From: Diplosphaera chodatii
Lineage: Eukaryota; Chlorophyta; Trebouxiophyceae; Prasiolales; Stichococcaceae
DNA length: 64,000 nucleotides
Direction of reading: 5' to 3'
Assembly (NCBI GenBank): GCA_032358165.1
Contig: JAALGY010000016.1
Span: forward strand, 1,054,001 to 1,118,000
Below, in pieces: positions 47,701-59,747 of the stretch. Within the stretch, counting starts at the first letter, position 1, and each line of letters begins with the position of its first letter. The translations under genes were made by a program, and so were the position numbers. The notes below the pieces were generated by a model that worked only from the letters and a program-made list of their open reading frames with translations, had not been told where the DNA came from and ran no database searches.

Positions 47701-50700
47701 CATCGGATTCCGCCGCTGCCGTCTCCTCCTCGGCCTTGGCCTGCTTGCTGCGCCGCGTCAGGGTCTTGCGCACGAAGAACTCCTCGTACTGGCGCGCCCA
47801 GTACTCGGACATGCGGCCCGCCTGCAAGTCGGCAGCACTTGAGGCTAGGAGCAGTGTGTGGAGCGATGCAGCAGTGCGGCATGCTGCTGACGGACGGTGC
47901 CCACCACAAAGGCACCGCGAGTCACAGAACGGGCACTGACAACCGCAGTGCTGCAGCTTCATGCTCGTCTTCTTCTTACTCAGCAGTGGGCAGGGAGCCA
48001 GCGAGTGTGATCACGGCACTAAACCCTATCGGATGCCAGGACATCGGACCTCCTTCAGCAGGTCGATAAACTCCTGGTGCTGCGGGATGGCGCGGGTCTC
48101 GTTGACGATGCGCAGCCCCGGGGCTGGAGCCGCCGCCGCAGCCTGCCGCTTGCTGCAGCAGCATGAACACCACCGCACTGTCAAGCCATGCAGTCGCCTT
48201 CCAATGCCCAGTGCGCCGCCCTGAACTGCTTGTGCAGTGGGTCCTCATGTGAGTCGCTCCTCCGCAGCTGGCCGGCAAGATGCCAGGCTGTGATGCTGCC
48301 GGCCGCCGGCAGCCATGCTGTACATCTTGTGAGCGCTGGCCGACAGAGGGGGGGCAGGGCGTGCTGCACACCTGTCGCCGCGGCCGAGCAGGCCGCCCTT
48401 GAGCATGTTGCCGACCTCCTCCCGGAAGGTCTGCGGCTCCGGCGGCGGCGCAAACTCCTCGCTCAGCACCCTGTCCACCTCCCCTGCATGGCAACATCAA
48501 CTGCATTTGCAGTGCTGATGGGTACTCCGAGACAGCCACGCACCAGCGGCAGCAGGCTGTATGGCGACAACAGGCCATGCTGTCAAGGGGCTTGCCGGCA
48601 CTGGGCCAGTATCAAGCTGAAGCCTGAACCGCGATGTTTCCTGCAAAATGAAAAACACCGGTCCCTAGACCCTACAACCTAAACCCTGTCGGACCTGAAA
48701 GGGAGTCCTCCACAGCCCACTGGGCGTCCAGCGTCAGCATGTAGGGGACGGTCACGCCCGCGGCCCGTGCCTCCTGCTCGATCTCCAGGTGCAGCAGCCG
48801 CGCGCCTGCGCTCACCCGACTGCTGTTTGAATCTGACTGCATGTGGCAAAGTGTCAGAAAAGCACAGGCGGCTTTCTTGGCACTAGAGCATGCAGACCCG
48901 GATCATCCCGTCGGCACTGCTCCATACCCACGAGTGTTGCCGCGCGCTGCAGCCCCAAAGACGTGCTGCCAGATGCCCCTGCCCACCTGCAAGCGCCGTG
49001 CAGACTGCCGGGATGCCGCGGCTCTCCGCGTGCCAAGAGGAGTTGGCATTGGCCGTCACACGCTCCATGCGCTCGCGATAGTGCTCGAGGATGGCCTCCT
49101 TCCGGGCCCTGCGCAAGCAAGCAGAGTCAGTCTCAGAACCTGCTTTGGGGCATGGACTGCCGCACAGACATGGTGGCTGCAGGATGTTGCGTTGCACCCT
49201 TAGTGCCTATATATGGTTTGGCGGCCGCTGGATGAACAGCCCCAGCACAGGGATGACTCCATTGGACCAGCGGACAGTCGCTTGACTTCACTGACTGACG
49301 ACCCTCAGCATTGTGCAGCTTCCCACGCCGGCTCTGTGTTGGTCATGACACAGCAAACCACGGCACCAGCAGCCACAGCACCAGGCCAGAGCGCCCGTGC
49401 GCAATTCACTATAGAAATTACACGCATCACTGTTACTTTTGTGAAACTTACTTATCAAAATAATCCATCTTTTATTAATTTGCTACTTATAAAGTTCGTA
49501 TTAAAGTGCTCAGAACCAGATTCTACCACGGCGAGGCACCTGAAGCGCTTGCGCCACGGCTGCGAGGAGGGCGGCTCGTGGCGACCCGCGATCGCGGCCT
49601 TGTCCGCCGCCCTGTTGAGCCACTGCTGCCACTTGAGGGACTCGTGCAGCGCCGCCTTCATCTGCGCCGTGCGCTCCTCCTGGCTCAGCTCGCCTTCCTT
49701 CATCGCCCGCCTGCGTGCAAGCAACCGCATCTGGGTTTAGGGTTTCATGGGCAAGTGCACAACGGTAAAACACGGTTACGACCTTGCTAGTGCTGCTGCT
49801 GCTGCTGCTAGTGCTGCTGCATGCTAGGAGGCCTGGCTTGGATAGGCCCACCAGATCGGTGAGCTGGCCTCCCCAGCTTGTACACAGGTCGCGAGTGGAT
49901 CGCAGCCAACATCCGAGGCACAGGAGCTGCCGCATCAGCACCCGGTTTCAGCCAGCAAAACTCTAAACCGCAAAACTTACGCACCACTTCTTCATGAGGA
50001 GCTCGTGGATGCCGCGCTGCCGGTCGTCCAGAGCCTTGTCGGTCGCCGTCCGCTTCCCGCTTCCGCCTGCGCGCCCTGACTCGGAAGCAAGGACCTGCTC
50101 CAGGCAGCGGTGCAAGCTTTGAGCCTCTGGGAAAGGCTCGCCAAAAACACCTCCGACAGCCAGACACATCGCGTGCAATGCGCGTGCTGCAGGCCATGAC
50201 ACGGGCCGTGCGCAAGAAGCGTGGTGCAGGTCCGTACCGATTTTGCGCTGGCGCCCGCTGGCGGACGGCTGGGGCCCCGTCTCTTGGGCACATCGCCACT
50301 GACATCGCCATTGCTGACGCTGCCGTTGCCGTTGCTGTCACTGCCGCCGCTGCTGCTGCCATCCCGGTATACACGGACAGCTCCGCTGCTGGCTGCCTTC
50401 TCGGCATCACCACTGCTGCGGCTGCTGCTGCTGCTGCTGCGTCTGGAGTCGGTATCGGTGACAGTGGCTGCGATGGCTGCAGCGGCATCGCCAATCCAGG
50501 AGCTGCCGCCACTGGCGTCTGCTGCTGCGGTGTCGCCACTGCTGCTGATGGCCTTGCCGTTACTGCCGCTGTCACTGCTGCTGGCATCAACGTTGGCGTC
50601 TGCAACTGGCAGGCTGCTGCGATCCTTGCTACCGTTGCTGTTTGCAGCGTCGCCACTCTTCTTCTTTGCCTGCTTCGATGCCAGCTTCTCGGCAGCGGCG

Positions 50701-52572
50701 GCTGCAGCCTCTGACTCTGCCGCCTCCTTAGCCGCGACGACCCAGGCGTGGGGCTTCGCCGCCGCCCCAATGCCCTGCTTCGCGAGCGCCTAGCGGGGGA
50801 ACATGACCCATATATTTAGTTCAGGGCATTTGCAATGGGGACGGTGTAGGGGTTGTAATTGAGTGCACAGTAATGTCTTTACTATATTTCCGGTCAAAAA
50901 CGGGAAATGTAAACGTCATGCCACACCTGCCGGGCAGCGCGGGCCACCTCCGCCTCAAATGCCTCGTGCCTCTGGCCCTTCCCACCCTGGAGCGCCTCAC
51001 CCGGCGGGCAGCACCCCAGCTGGATGAGGTAAGCCCTGGCGGCCTGCTCCACCGCCCTCTCCAGCGCCCGCCCGGTCTTGGCCTTGGGCACCGCCACCGC
51101 CGCATCAGCCACCCCGGCGGCCTTGGCCTCGCGCCGCGCCTCCTTCTTCGCCGTGATGCGCGCCTTCTGCTGCTGCAGGTTCGGCTTGATGGTGGATTCG
51201 TACAGGTGCGCCTGCACCTGTGTGTAGAAACGACCCCTGATCAGGGGGATGCAATCTGGTGAGGACCTGCTGACCTGCAACCACTGTGGCACTGCAGTAC
51301 TAGTCGTGCATGCATGCATGCATGTTGTCACCAGTGTGAGTGTCGGTTGCAGCACCAGCAGCACACTGACGTGCAACCACAGCGCATGCATGCCCACGGT
51401 TTTGCCGGGATGCCGGGATGCGGACAAACCTTTTTCTCGAACTTGCGCTCCTCGATGATTTTGTTGACGCTCGGCCTGCGGCCCGCAGCCGCCGCTGCGC
51501 TTGCGGGCCGAAATTCCTCGGGCACCTGCCACGGCACATCTGACGCAGCTGCCGCTGCTGGTGCGGTGCCTGCTGGCTGCTGCGCCGCTGGCGTCACGTC
51601 GGCCTTGTCCGAGTCTGGCGTCCAGGTCCCTTGGCCAGGGATGTTGGCCGAGATCTTGTAGGATGCTGCGTTCTCCTTCAGTTGCCGCACCAGCTCAGGA
51701 AACATCATTGATGAAGACTCGGCTGGCTCTGGCAGCTGTTGCTGCTCTAGCTGCTGTGCCTCAGCAGAACCTTCTGCTGCAGGGTCGGCTGATGGCAGCA
51801 GCTGCTGCTGTTGCTCCTGCTGCTGCTCCGCCTCTGGAATAGCTGCTGCAGCAGGTTCGGCTGCTGGCAGCTGCTGCTGCGCCTCGGACGCACCTGCTGC
51901 TGCAGGTTCGGCTGGCGGCGGCGGCGCCTGCTTCTGCTGCTGCTGCTGCTGCTGCTGCCATGTTTGGTAGGACACCACTGACGCGAACTGGGCCGGTGCC
52001 GGCTGTTGCTGCTGCTGCGGCGGCGGCGGTGGCATCTCGGCAGGAGGCGCTGTAGATTGTTCCAGCTCGGGCGTGTGCTGCTGCCGCAGCTGCAGGAGCC
52101 GTCGTATCTCAAGCATGGTCAGCTCCTCTGGAGACAGGGCCGGCGGCGGCGGCGGCGCCGCCTCTAGACCGCCAAGGATCCCAGACAGCGCTGCAACGTT
52201 CCGCGACGCGTCCGCCATAGGCGATCCAATGTCCCCATACTTGCTGGAGTGCCGATTGCGCTGGGCCTTCGAGCTGGACTTCCTGCTGGAGGCGGTCGCG
52301 TTCTGTGGCACTGCAGCATCCGTCTGAGGCGGGCTGACACGCCCGTCATCATGTGACAGGGGGTCAGGCACTGCTGAGGGCTCGATGTCGTCTCCGGCGT
52401 GCTGCTTAGCACGCAGCGCTGGAAGGTGCTGACTGCCGTGCGAGCCGCTGCTGCGTCTGCTGTGTGTTTGCAATCGATACTTCGCCAGTGCTGCGTTTCT
52501 CGTTGACCGGCCTCGTTGGCACCATGGCAGCGCGCTGGAGTGCAGCTGGTAGCCAAGCAATGCATGGGCCAT
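44721..52572 (-). CDS. RNase HII-domain protein with about 1000-residue N-terminal extension (17 exons, 1274 aa)
   Basis: RNase HII removes ribonucleotides or RNA from RNA/DNA hybrids. Minus-strand exons: 52572-51430, 51217-50927, 50789-50238, 50094-49981, 49730-49540, 49108-48987, 48805-48695, 48483-48372, 48152-48050, 47821-47583, 47280-47133, 46918-46807, 46510-46339, 46080-45945, 45551-45465, 45240-45136, 44807-44721; 3825 nt, every phase agrees. The Ser/Arg-rich start could be an organelle transit peptide. It is followed by Pro/Gln-rich and Lys/Ala-rich regions and helical modules I do not recognise. The C-terminal RNase HII domain (about 1070-1274) shows GIDDSGVGSAAGP at 1080, LIDG with Asp1176, QGD with Asp1197 then AAASIIAS, and EHGVCPIHR near the end. 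The usual DE pair is DD and the GRG loop is GVG, so activity or specificity may differ. Divergent from PDAT. Confidence 0.75.
45037..45084 (-). repeat. Partial duplicate of RNase HII penultimate exon end plus donor
   Basis: About 48 bp nearly identical to 45128-45175 (91 bp away), including the coding end LDEQHRAALR and the donor GGTGAGC. It lies inside the next intron and lacks the rest of the exon. Confidence 0.8.
45825..45889 (-). repeat. Partial duplicate of RNase HII catalytic exon end plus donor
   Basis: About 65 bp nearly identical to 45939-46003 (114 bp away), encoding NLAAAQPDFVLIDGKSLPR including the catalytic Asp, plus the donor. The complete exon is the 46080-45945 copy; this one lies in the following intron, next to an ATAGGGTTTGG telomere-like word. 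Confidence 0.8.
48019..48029 (-). repeat. Telomere-like word near an intron 5' end
   Basis: ATAGGGTTTAG on the minus strand, about 20 bases inside the intron that begins at 48049 of the RNase HII-domain gene. Confidence 0.6.
48664..48690 (-). repeat. Degenerate telomere-like repeats at an intron 5' end
   Basis: On the minus strand the donor GTCCGAC (from 48694) runs straight into AGGGTTTAGGTTGTAGGGTC, a degenerate TTTAGGG array. Confidence 0.7.
49731..49746 (-). repeat. Telomere-like repeat forming a 3' splice site
   Basis: On the minus strand AAACCCTAAACCCAG ends exactly at the acceptor AG used by exon 49730-49540. This acceptor was chosen because it alone gives a consistent phase with the upstream donor TGC|GTAAGT at 49981/49980. 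Confidence 0.65.
51926..51959 (-). repeat. CAG/CTG repeat encoding poly-Gln
   Basis: Trinucleotide run in exon 1 of the RNase HII-domain gene, giving about eight Gln in a Gln/Pro-rich region. Confidence 0.7.
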
Positions 52573-53670
52573 GCTGCTCAAGACTGTACTCACCTGCAGC
52601 ACAAGCGACGTGACTCGGGGTAAGATCGTGACATCATCGCGCCTGCCCATATGTGGTGCGCCCTGGCACAACTGCGTGCACAATCAGTACAACAACAGCC
52701 AGCCTGAAAGCAACGCCTACCCTTACCGCTACTGCCTTGGAAAGCTATGCAGAGGCCCAGAGGAGCAGAGAGCAAGCGGCTTCGCTACTCACTTTGCTAT
52801 CAAGAAGCTAGCAGGGGGTCGAACTGTCAGGTGTAAGGCTGTTTGCCAGCTATTGCAGCGACACGACCAGCAGAAATGGTCACCAAGTCTCGCGCTCCTG
52901 CTTGGCGGCCTACGGGCTCACAGAAGGGGCTCGTTTGAGCACACCCACGTGCAAGGCGATGCCACGTTTGGCAGGTGTCCACTTGTCACATTCTGCACCA
53001 CAGCCCTGCCATTGCCACAACAAGCATACTGCTGTTGCACAGAGACGTGCAGTGCGGCAACTGGCGCGGCACAAAGTGACAAACATTGTGGTGATCGATT
53101 GCTCCAGGGCTCCGTCACCGCCAAGCCATCAGTCATCCTGCGTCATCATGTGGCTGATCGCCGCAGGTGCAAAACACAGCCCACTGTTCCCTTCGATCGT
53201 CTTTTTGATGGCAGTGGAAGCCGTTTTCTGCAAGACTGTCTGCGCAAACAGCACTCGGCCGGCAGTCACTCCAGAATACCGTGCAGTCCGGCTGCGAGTT
53301 CGGAACCTAGCTGTCCATTACGCCAGCAGCTGACTGCATCAGGTGCAGCCCTTAGCAATTGCAGAACACTTAACGCAGTCTGCAGTCTGCAGTCTGCAAA
53401 CCGCGCAGTTCAGAACTCGGCATCTCAACCGACCTCACTGCTTTTGGTGGACGGCAGTAGTGCTTATTGTGCAACCGCTGAGAGCAAGGCTGCGCCCTGT
53501 CTCAATCGATAGCTGACATATGCCGCAGCGGCAAGCAGCAGAAGGCTTGTGCACATGACTTCAACAGCAGTGAGGACCACAATGGACTGACGCCGGCGCC
53601 GGCAGTAGTCATTCAAACAATAGCGAGCTTGCAGCGGCTGCAGCAGCTCCCAGGGCTGAACTACGCCGCG
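52573..53670. promoter_or_regulatory. Divergent intergenic region between the RNase HII-domain gene and PDAT
   Basis: 1.1 kb between the two chosen start codons, less GC-rich than the genes. A 313-codon plus-strand frame (52571-53512) crosses it but shows no recognisable domain and overlaps the 5' end of the minus-strand gene; I treat it as chance. Parts may be 5' UTR exons. Confidence 0.5.
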
Positions 53671-56600
53671 ATGCGGCGGCGCAAGGATGCTCACGCAGAT
53701 GCCAGCACAAACGGCACTGACGACGCCGCCAGGCATGGCAGCGGGCATGACAACCCCGATGGCGGCGTCGCATTTGACTGCAAGAAATGCGGCACGCGGA
53801 ACACCGTCGGGGTAGGCTTTGGTTATCCTATTTGTACGAGAAGGCAGTGGGCCCTCGCCGGAAGGCCGTATCTGCATCTCTGCATGAGCACACCAATCGT
53901 TGCGCTTGGGACCCGCAGCAGGGGAGTGCTCCGCGCCGAAATGACAGACGTGCCCGTGCATGCAGGTGGGTGAGGTCAGGTTCAAGGCCAAGAAGCAGCA
54001 GTGCTGCGCCGCCTGGATGTGGAGCTGGCTGGTGGTGTTCTTCGCCATCATTGGCGCCTCCGACTATGCCCGGGTGCGGAGCGCGCCCCCGGCATGCAAC
54101 ATATATATTACCCTCTCCCTGGATGCTGCAGCAATGACCGACATGCGTCTGCATGCCTTGCATAGGGGTGCTGACGCTCGTGCCGCATTACCCTCACTGC
54201 GCTGCCACCCCTGCCTGCATGTGGGCTGTGTGTGTGCGGCCGAGGTGCAGTTCTGCTGCGCATGCAGAGGGCGGACCTGCACGGGCGGGCGCAGGATGTG
54301 CTCAAGCGCAAGCTCAACGTCACGCTGCCAGAGCTGGAGATGCCCAATGTGGGTTGCTACTTCACATCCATAAAGCTCGTTGACCTTGAACCCCCACTGA
54401 AACCTGTTGGGTCGGCGCCAAACAGGGCGACAGTTGTTAAGCTTTGCCTCGTAGCTGCAAGCCAGGGCTGGGTTCATATGATGCAGCCGTGCATGCTGAC
54501 GCTTTGCGCCGTCAACCTTGCCACACTGCAGGTGCTGTCCAACCTGACGATTTTGGGCATCTCCACCAACAGAACAGACCGCATCGGCGTGCGGATGCGG
54601 AAGGAGGGCTTCCGCCCCAAGCACCCTGTAGTGATTGTGCCAGGTGTGCAGACGGCACCTCGGCGCTATGACCACTCTAACAGGCGCTACTACTGTTGCT
54701 CACCAGGCGTATTTGCAAAGAGTTATGAAATGTCAATTGTTACAGGGTGTACACCCTAACAAAGCATGAAGGCCATGAGGGTCACCTGTCTGTAGGCTTT
54801 GTCACGACGGGGCTGGAGCTGTGGGCGAGCAAGCCGTGCGCGGCCAAGCATTTCCGCCAGCGGCTGTGGGGCACCCTCAACATGCCGCAGGCCATCCTGT
54901 CGGACGCGCGCTGCTGGGTTGCGCACATGGGGCTGAACCAGGTGCATTCCTGGGGGTTTCTGCTGCAGTTTGCACCCTCGACATTCAACCTCGCTTACTC
55001 CATCAGTGCCTGGGCGGCATCAGCTTTAAACCCATGTGGCCGATCGTGAAGGACCAGCATCTTGGCTGCCGTGCGCATAATTGCATGTACATGGACCGGC
55101 ATATGCGTGCGGTCCAAACCATCAGTGGAGGACCTGGATGGGCTTGATAGGAGGCCTCGGCAAAGGGTGACTGCAGCCGCTGGCTCTGCAGTCCTCTTGC
55201 AGAAGGGTGTACGTATTCATGCGATGTCATGTGCAATTGCAGACGACTGGGCTGGATCCGGAGGGGGTGGCGCTGCGCGCGAGCGAGGGTTTAGCGGCGG
55301 TCGACTTCCTGATGCCCGGCTACTTCGTGTGGGGCAAGATCATCGAGGCGCTCGCGGATGTCGGCTACGACACCAACAACCTGGTGAGAGCAATCCTGCA
55401 CTGTCACAGGCCAGAGGCAACCATGGCCTCCGCTGACTCCACCCGTGATGTTACAAGGTCCTGGTGAAGTCCGTGGTATCAGGGTTGAGCAGTCTCGCAT
55501 TGGTTGGTCAGGGATGGGCAGTCTGGCGTTTCAATTTCAGTGGCGGATCAATTCAGGTGGGGGAGACGTACGACTGGCGGCTGTCGGTGGCCAACATGGA
55601 GCGCCGGGACGGCTACTTCACTCGCCTGAAGCTGCGCATCGAGATGCTGCACGCGCTCAACAAGGAGAAGGTGCGCCTTTCACCGCAGGGTGGCTGCAGC
55701 AGTCTGCTGTCACCAGGTGTGGTTGCAGACTGCAGCACCGTGCCTGGCTCAAGCCACCTGCTTCAGTGAAGTTCCGCAGCGTCATGATGGCCATGTACAT
55801 GCATCCGGGGCTGCATCTTGACAGATCTGAATCAGTTTGAATGCATATGTTGTGAGCATGCCTCCTAAAGAGAGGTTTCATGCACGCCCCGCTCTGCAGG
55901 TGGTGATCACGAGCCACTCGTGGGGCGAGGCGGTGGTGCGCAACTTCTTCTGGTGGGTGGAGCGCAAGAGCCGGGGGTGGACCGAGAAGCATGTGGCCGC
56001 CTACGTCAACATCGCCGGCACGGTGCTGGGCGTGCCCAAGGTACCCACCCATCTCTGGACTGCCACCTGGACTGCCTGCGTCCCCGTGTTCAGTGTGCAG
56101 TGTGCATTGAGAGTACAGACCACGGTGCTGCGTGTAGACACCTGCTGATTACAGACACGGTGCAGAGCGCCACGTGGCCGCAGACAGAACCACCACAACT
56201 GCCGGTCGCGCTCCTGCGACACATCTGCGCTGTTGATGGCCAGGCGCTGACGGCGCTGCTGTCGGGCGAGATGCGCGACACGGCGGAGCTGGGCCCCATG
56301 ACCAAGCACGCCGCCGAGAACTACCTGCCGCAGCCCTCCCGCGCACACATGGTGAGCACGCGGAAACCCTGATGATGTTTCGCATGTCGCACCCCGGCAG
56401 GACGTCAGCCGCTCGAGTCGGCAGCACTGCCAGGGCATCCCATTGTTGAGGTCTCCGCCGCCTGCGCAGCAACAGAAGCTTGGTTTGAGCTGGCCTGGAA
56501 CACGATTGCCCGACACTCTACAGGAACTGACATTGAACTGACATCAAGCTGTCAAGATCTGCTAGAGACGATCAACATCTCGATGGCTTTGCTGTCTGTT

Positions 56601-59600
56601 TCCTTGCAGTTCCGGTCCTGGGGATCCGTCATCGGCATGCTGCCGGGCGGCGGGAACCGCGCGTGGGGCAACCTCGACGCGGCGCCCGACGACAACCCGC
56701 CCATCAAGAGGGCCAATGCCACCTATGGGTGAGCAGTCCACCCTGGCCCTGCTATGGCGTGCTGTAACTTCCATATGGCAGGGCATGCCTTGCGGCCCAG
56801 GCCACAGCACCACCTGCAGCCACCAATGACCCCCTCCAGCAGCTCTGCGAGAGGCTGGTCAGGCTCCGGGGGCAGGCCCTGTGCAGCGCAAACCATCAGT
56901 GTACAGTGCACGGCGGCCCACTCTCTGAGTGGTACGGGCACCGATCCTGAAGCCCATGACACATCGCAGCACACAGGACACAGCACTCGGCTGGCAGCAA
57001 GCAGGTCTTAGCAGCTATGCATGTTCCCTGCTGACCAGGAACTGCGTCCTCACCATAGATTTCTGGTCGCACGCTGCAGGGCGTTCCTGACCAAGCTGGA
57101 CATCCACGGCGACACCCACCCCGGGGTGTGGGAGCGCCTCAACCGCATGATCGACCGCCTGACGCCGCGCCAAAACGAGCGCGGCAACCAGCACGACGCC
57201 GCCTCGGGGTGAGGCCCGCGCTGCACTCTCTTCCACAAAGTTCTGATGTGGCTGAGCTACAAGCCCATGTGACCTGGTCCTGCACCGCCAGCGCTGCGAG
57301 ACACAGATCGACGACCGTGGGCGCTCAGTTGTGAGCGGTGCTCTGTTGGTCAGCGGCAAGAGGCCGTGGGCCGCCACTGCAGCTGTGCACTCAGCCGGCT
57401 GGCGAGGAGGCGCACTGCTTTCAGCCTCCGGCACCGCTGCTGCGCTGCGCAGCTGCTGGCAGCCCTGTGCAGCCCTGCACACACCATCAGCAGTGTTGGA
57501 GAGGAGCGGTGAAGGTTCCTAGTCAGGGCGTTACCCTTGCTCGCAGGGCGGACCCCAACTCCGGGTCCCCGACAGACCCGGCGTGGCAGGCGCTGACGCT
57601 GGACGAGGCGATGGGCCTGCTGCTGAAGGAGGGCGCCTTCGGCACCTCCCCCGACCTGCAAAGGCACATCGGTGGGCATGTCAGAAGCTACTTTCAGAAA
57701 AGATGTTTGTTAGTGCCACAGAACGATGGGATGACGTGTTGGTCATATCAGGGCAAGTGTGTCTCAGGCAGTGCTGCCTCCGGAAAGGCCGCAGATTCTG
57801 TTATGTATATATGCGATACGCAAACGTGTCAGCGCTGACACAAACCCGTCGGCTGCCTGGAGTGCATGCAAACCTGAGACGAGGCAGCGGTAGTGCAGTA
57901 TAGTGGCATGTCAGCAGGGTGTCTGTTGATCTGTTTGTAGGCATGTGGGCGGCGGTGACGGGTCCAGATGGCAAGCGCCACGGCGACGGCTACGACAAAG
58001 ATGCCGATGTGTACATGCATGATCCGATGGAGGATCCGCTGCCAAACGCGCCCAGCATGAAGATGTACTGCACCTATGGCGTCGACAAGCCAGTCGAGAG
58101 GTAGGGTTTGGTAGGGTTTAGGGTTCATCTGTGGCTCTTATTCTGCTGCCCAAGTGCGCCCAGCATGAAGATGTACTGCACCTATGGCGTTGACAAGCCG
58201 GTCGAGAGGTAGGCTTCATGGTTGAGGCTTCCGTCCATTGCTGTGTCGAGGATGCAATGCATCATGTCTGTCTTGTGCAGCGCAGTGAACTGCAGGCCCT
58301 GCTGTCATGCGCGCAGCATGAGGAAGCCTTACAGCGCTGACTTGATGGCCTGGGCAGCGCGCAGCCTCCAACTGGCGTGCTGCACATGCTAGCAGGGCCA
58401 GGCCCTCGACATGCTCGACGCACACGCCGCACCTCTCAATCCAACTGGGTCCACATGCTGCAGGGCGTACCTGTACCTGAAGCAGCAGGACCAGGAGGCC
58501 ATCAACGCAACGGTGCAGGCGGAGGCGGCGACACGCGAGGAGGGCGTCCCCCTGCAGTGGACCATCGCCACCGAGATCAGCAACTCCACCACCTTCATGG
58601 TGCAGTTCCCATACCCGTGCCACCTGGAACCGGCCATCAACAACGTTGTGAGGAGCTGGCTGCTGAGCATGATACCAAGAGGGCATGCAGCTGGTGGGTT
58701 GCCACGGCTTACAGAACCGTCTGCGAGCCGAGTGTTATTGGCTCGGGTGACACGGCTCCGCTGTTGAGAGGCCTTCATACTGACTCACACTCATACTCAT
58801 ACATATCACTGAAACAGCTGTGCAGTCGCATGACCACAAACCCTGCAGGTTGCAATCCGTCTACCTATTCCACGCTTGCTTGCTGCACCAGGTTGAGACC
58901 AGGATGCTGTACCCCCCCACAGGACTCGGGGGTGCGCAAGGGCAATGGCGACGGCACGGTGCCCCTCATCTCCCTGGGCGTGCACTGCCGCGGCGGCTGG
59001 CTCACCAAGAAGCTGAACCCAGGAAAGATCGACATCAAGACGCGGGAGCTGGTGCACCGGCCCGTCCCCCTGTACCAGGACCCCAGGTGAGCACGCATGG
59101 TCTCTATGAGAGCTCCGGTCTGCTTGCTTGCAGTACACGTCCCTGCGACCATCTGGAGCCAGCAGAGCATGTCACAGCGCCTGTGCTGCTCTGCAGCCTT
59201 GACTTGCTGCACCCTGTTCTTCGGAACACCTGATTAAAATTGGAACGATACAGAGGAATGTCAACCCAAAGAACTTTCTAAGGTGGTACCACTATCATGT
59301 GTGCCATGCTGCGGCTGACGGCTGGCTGTAGAGGCGGCCATGCCGTCACGCCCACAGCAGCCGGCTGGCTGCTTGACGAACAGAGGGCAGAAGGCTGTCA
59401 GAATGTTGCTGCCGGCAGCCAGGCAACCGCATGTTGATGCTGCGCTGCAGGGGCGGCCCCTGGACCAGCGACCACGTGGATGTGCTGGGCAACCACGGGC
59501 TGCTGGACTTGCTGCTGCACGTCGCCACTGGACACGGCGACAAGGTGGTTCCTACCCACCTGTATGAATTATCTGCTGGTGCATGTGGTATACCCATGCA

Positions 59601-59747
59601 CATGCCATATGTATACCCATGCACATGCCATATACCCATGCGCTATGTGCCGTGTGGGTGATGCTGTGTTCCTTGCATGTGGCGCAGATCAAGGACGAGA
59701 TCTACTCGGACATCGACGACATCGCCAGCAAGATCGACTGGTCGTAG
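53671..59747 (+). CDS. PDAT: Phospholipid:diacylglycerol acyltransferase (PDAT), 17 exons, 708 aa
   Basis: Transfers the sn-2 acyl chain of a phospholipid to diacylglycerol, making triacylglycerol (LCAT family), usually at the ER membrane. Exons: 53671-53811, 53966-54073, 54268-54348, 54532-54643, 54796-54941, 55243-55383, 55557-55670, 55900-56040, 56244-56351, 56610-56728, 57080-57208, 57547-57671, 57941-58100, 58464-58644, 58923-59086, 59451-59547, 59688-59747; 2127 nt in phase. One membrane helix at about 63-79. Family motifs: HPVVIVPG, FVTTGLELW, TTGLDPEGVALRAS, YDWRLS, TALLSGEMRDTAELG and MKMYCTYGVDKPVERAY. Catalytic triad candidates: Ser288 (SHSWG), Asp612 (NGDGTVPL) and His665 (SDHVDVLG). 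The Ser motif has Trp where plant and yeast enzymes have Met. The first exon is the least certain. Confidence 0.88.
58101..58125 (+). repeat. Telomere-like repeat fused to a PDAT splice donor
   Basis: The donor itself is the first base pair of GTAGGGTTTGGTAGGGTTTAGGG, so exon 58100 is followed immediately by TTTAGGG-like units. Confidence 0.75.
58145..58213 (+). repeat. Partial duplicate of PDAT exon 13 end plus donor
   Basis: About 65 bp nearly identical to 58038-58105 (offset about 108 bp), encoding MKMYCTYGVDKPVER and including the donor. The two copies flank the telomere-like stretch. Only the first copy joins the upstream exon in an open frame. Confidence 0.8.
59588..59641 (+). repeat. 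Short tandem repeat in the last PDAT intron
   Basis: About 2.5 copies of a 21-23 bp unit built from TATACCCATGCACATGCCATA. Confidence 0.8.

Noticed and set aside
52571..53512. 313-codon plus-strand open frame in the RNase HII/PDAT divergent spacer
   Set aside because: No recognisable domain or repeat conservation, and it overlaps the divergent 5' region; a frame of this length can arise by chance in this base composition.
53464..54051. 195-codon minus-strand open frame over PDAT exons 1-2
   Set aside because: Antisense to the PDAT N-terminus and its membrane helix; no domain.
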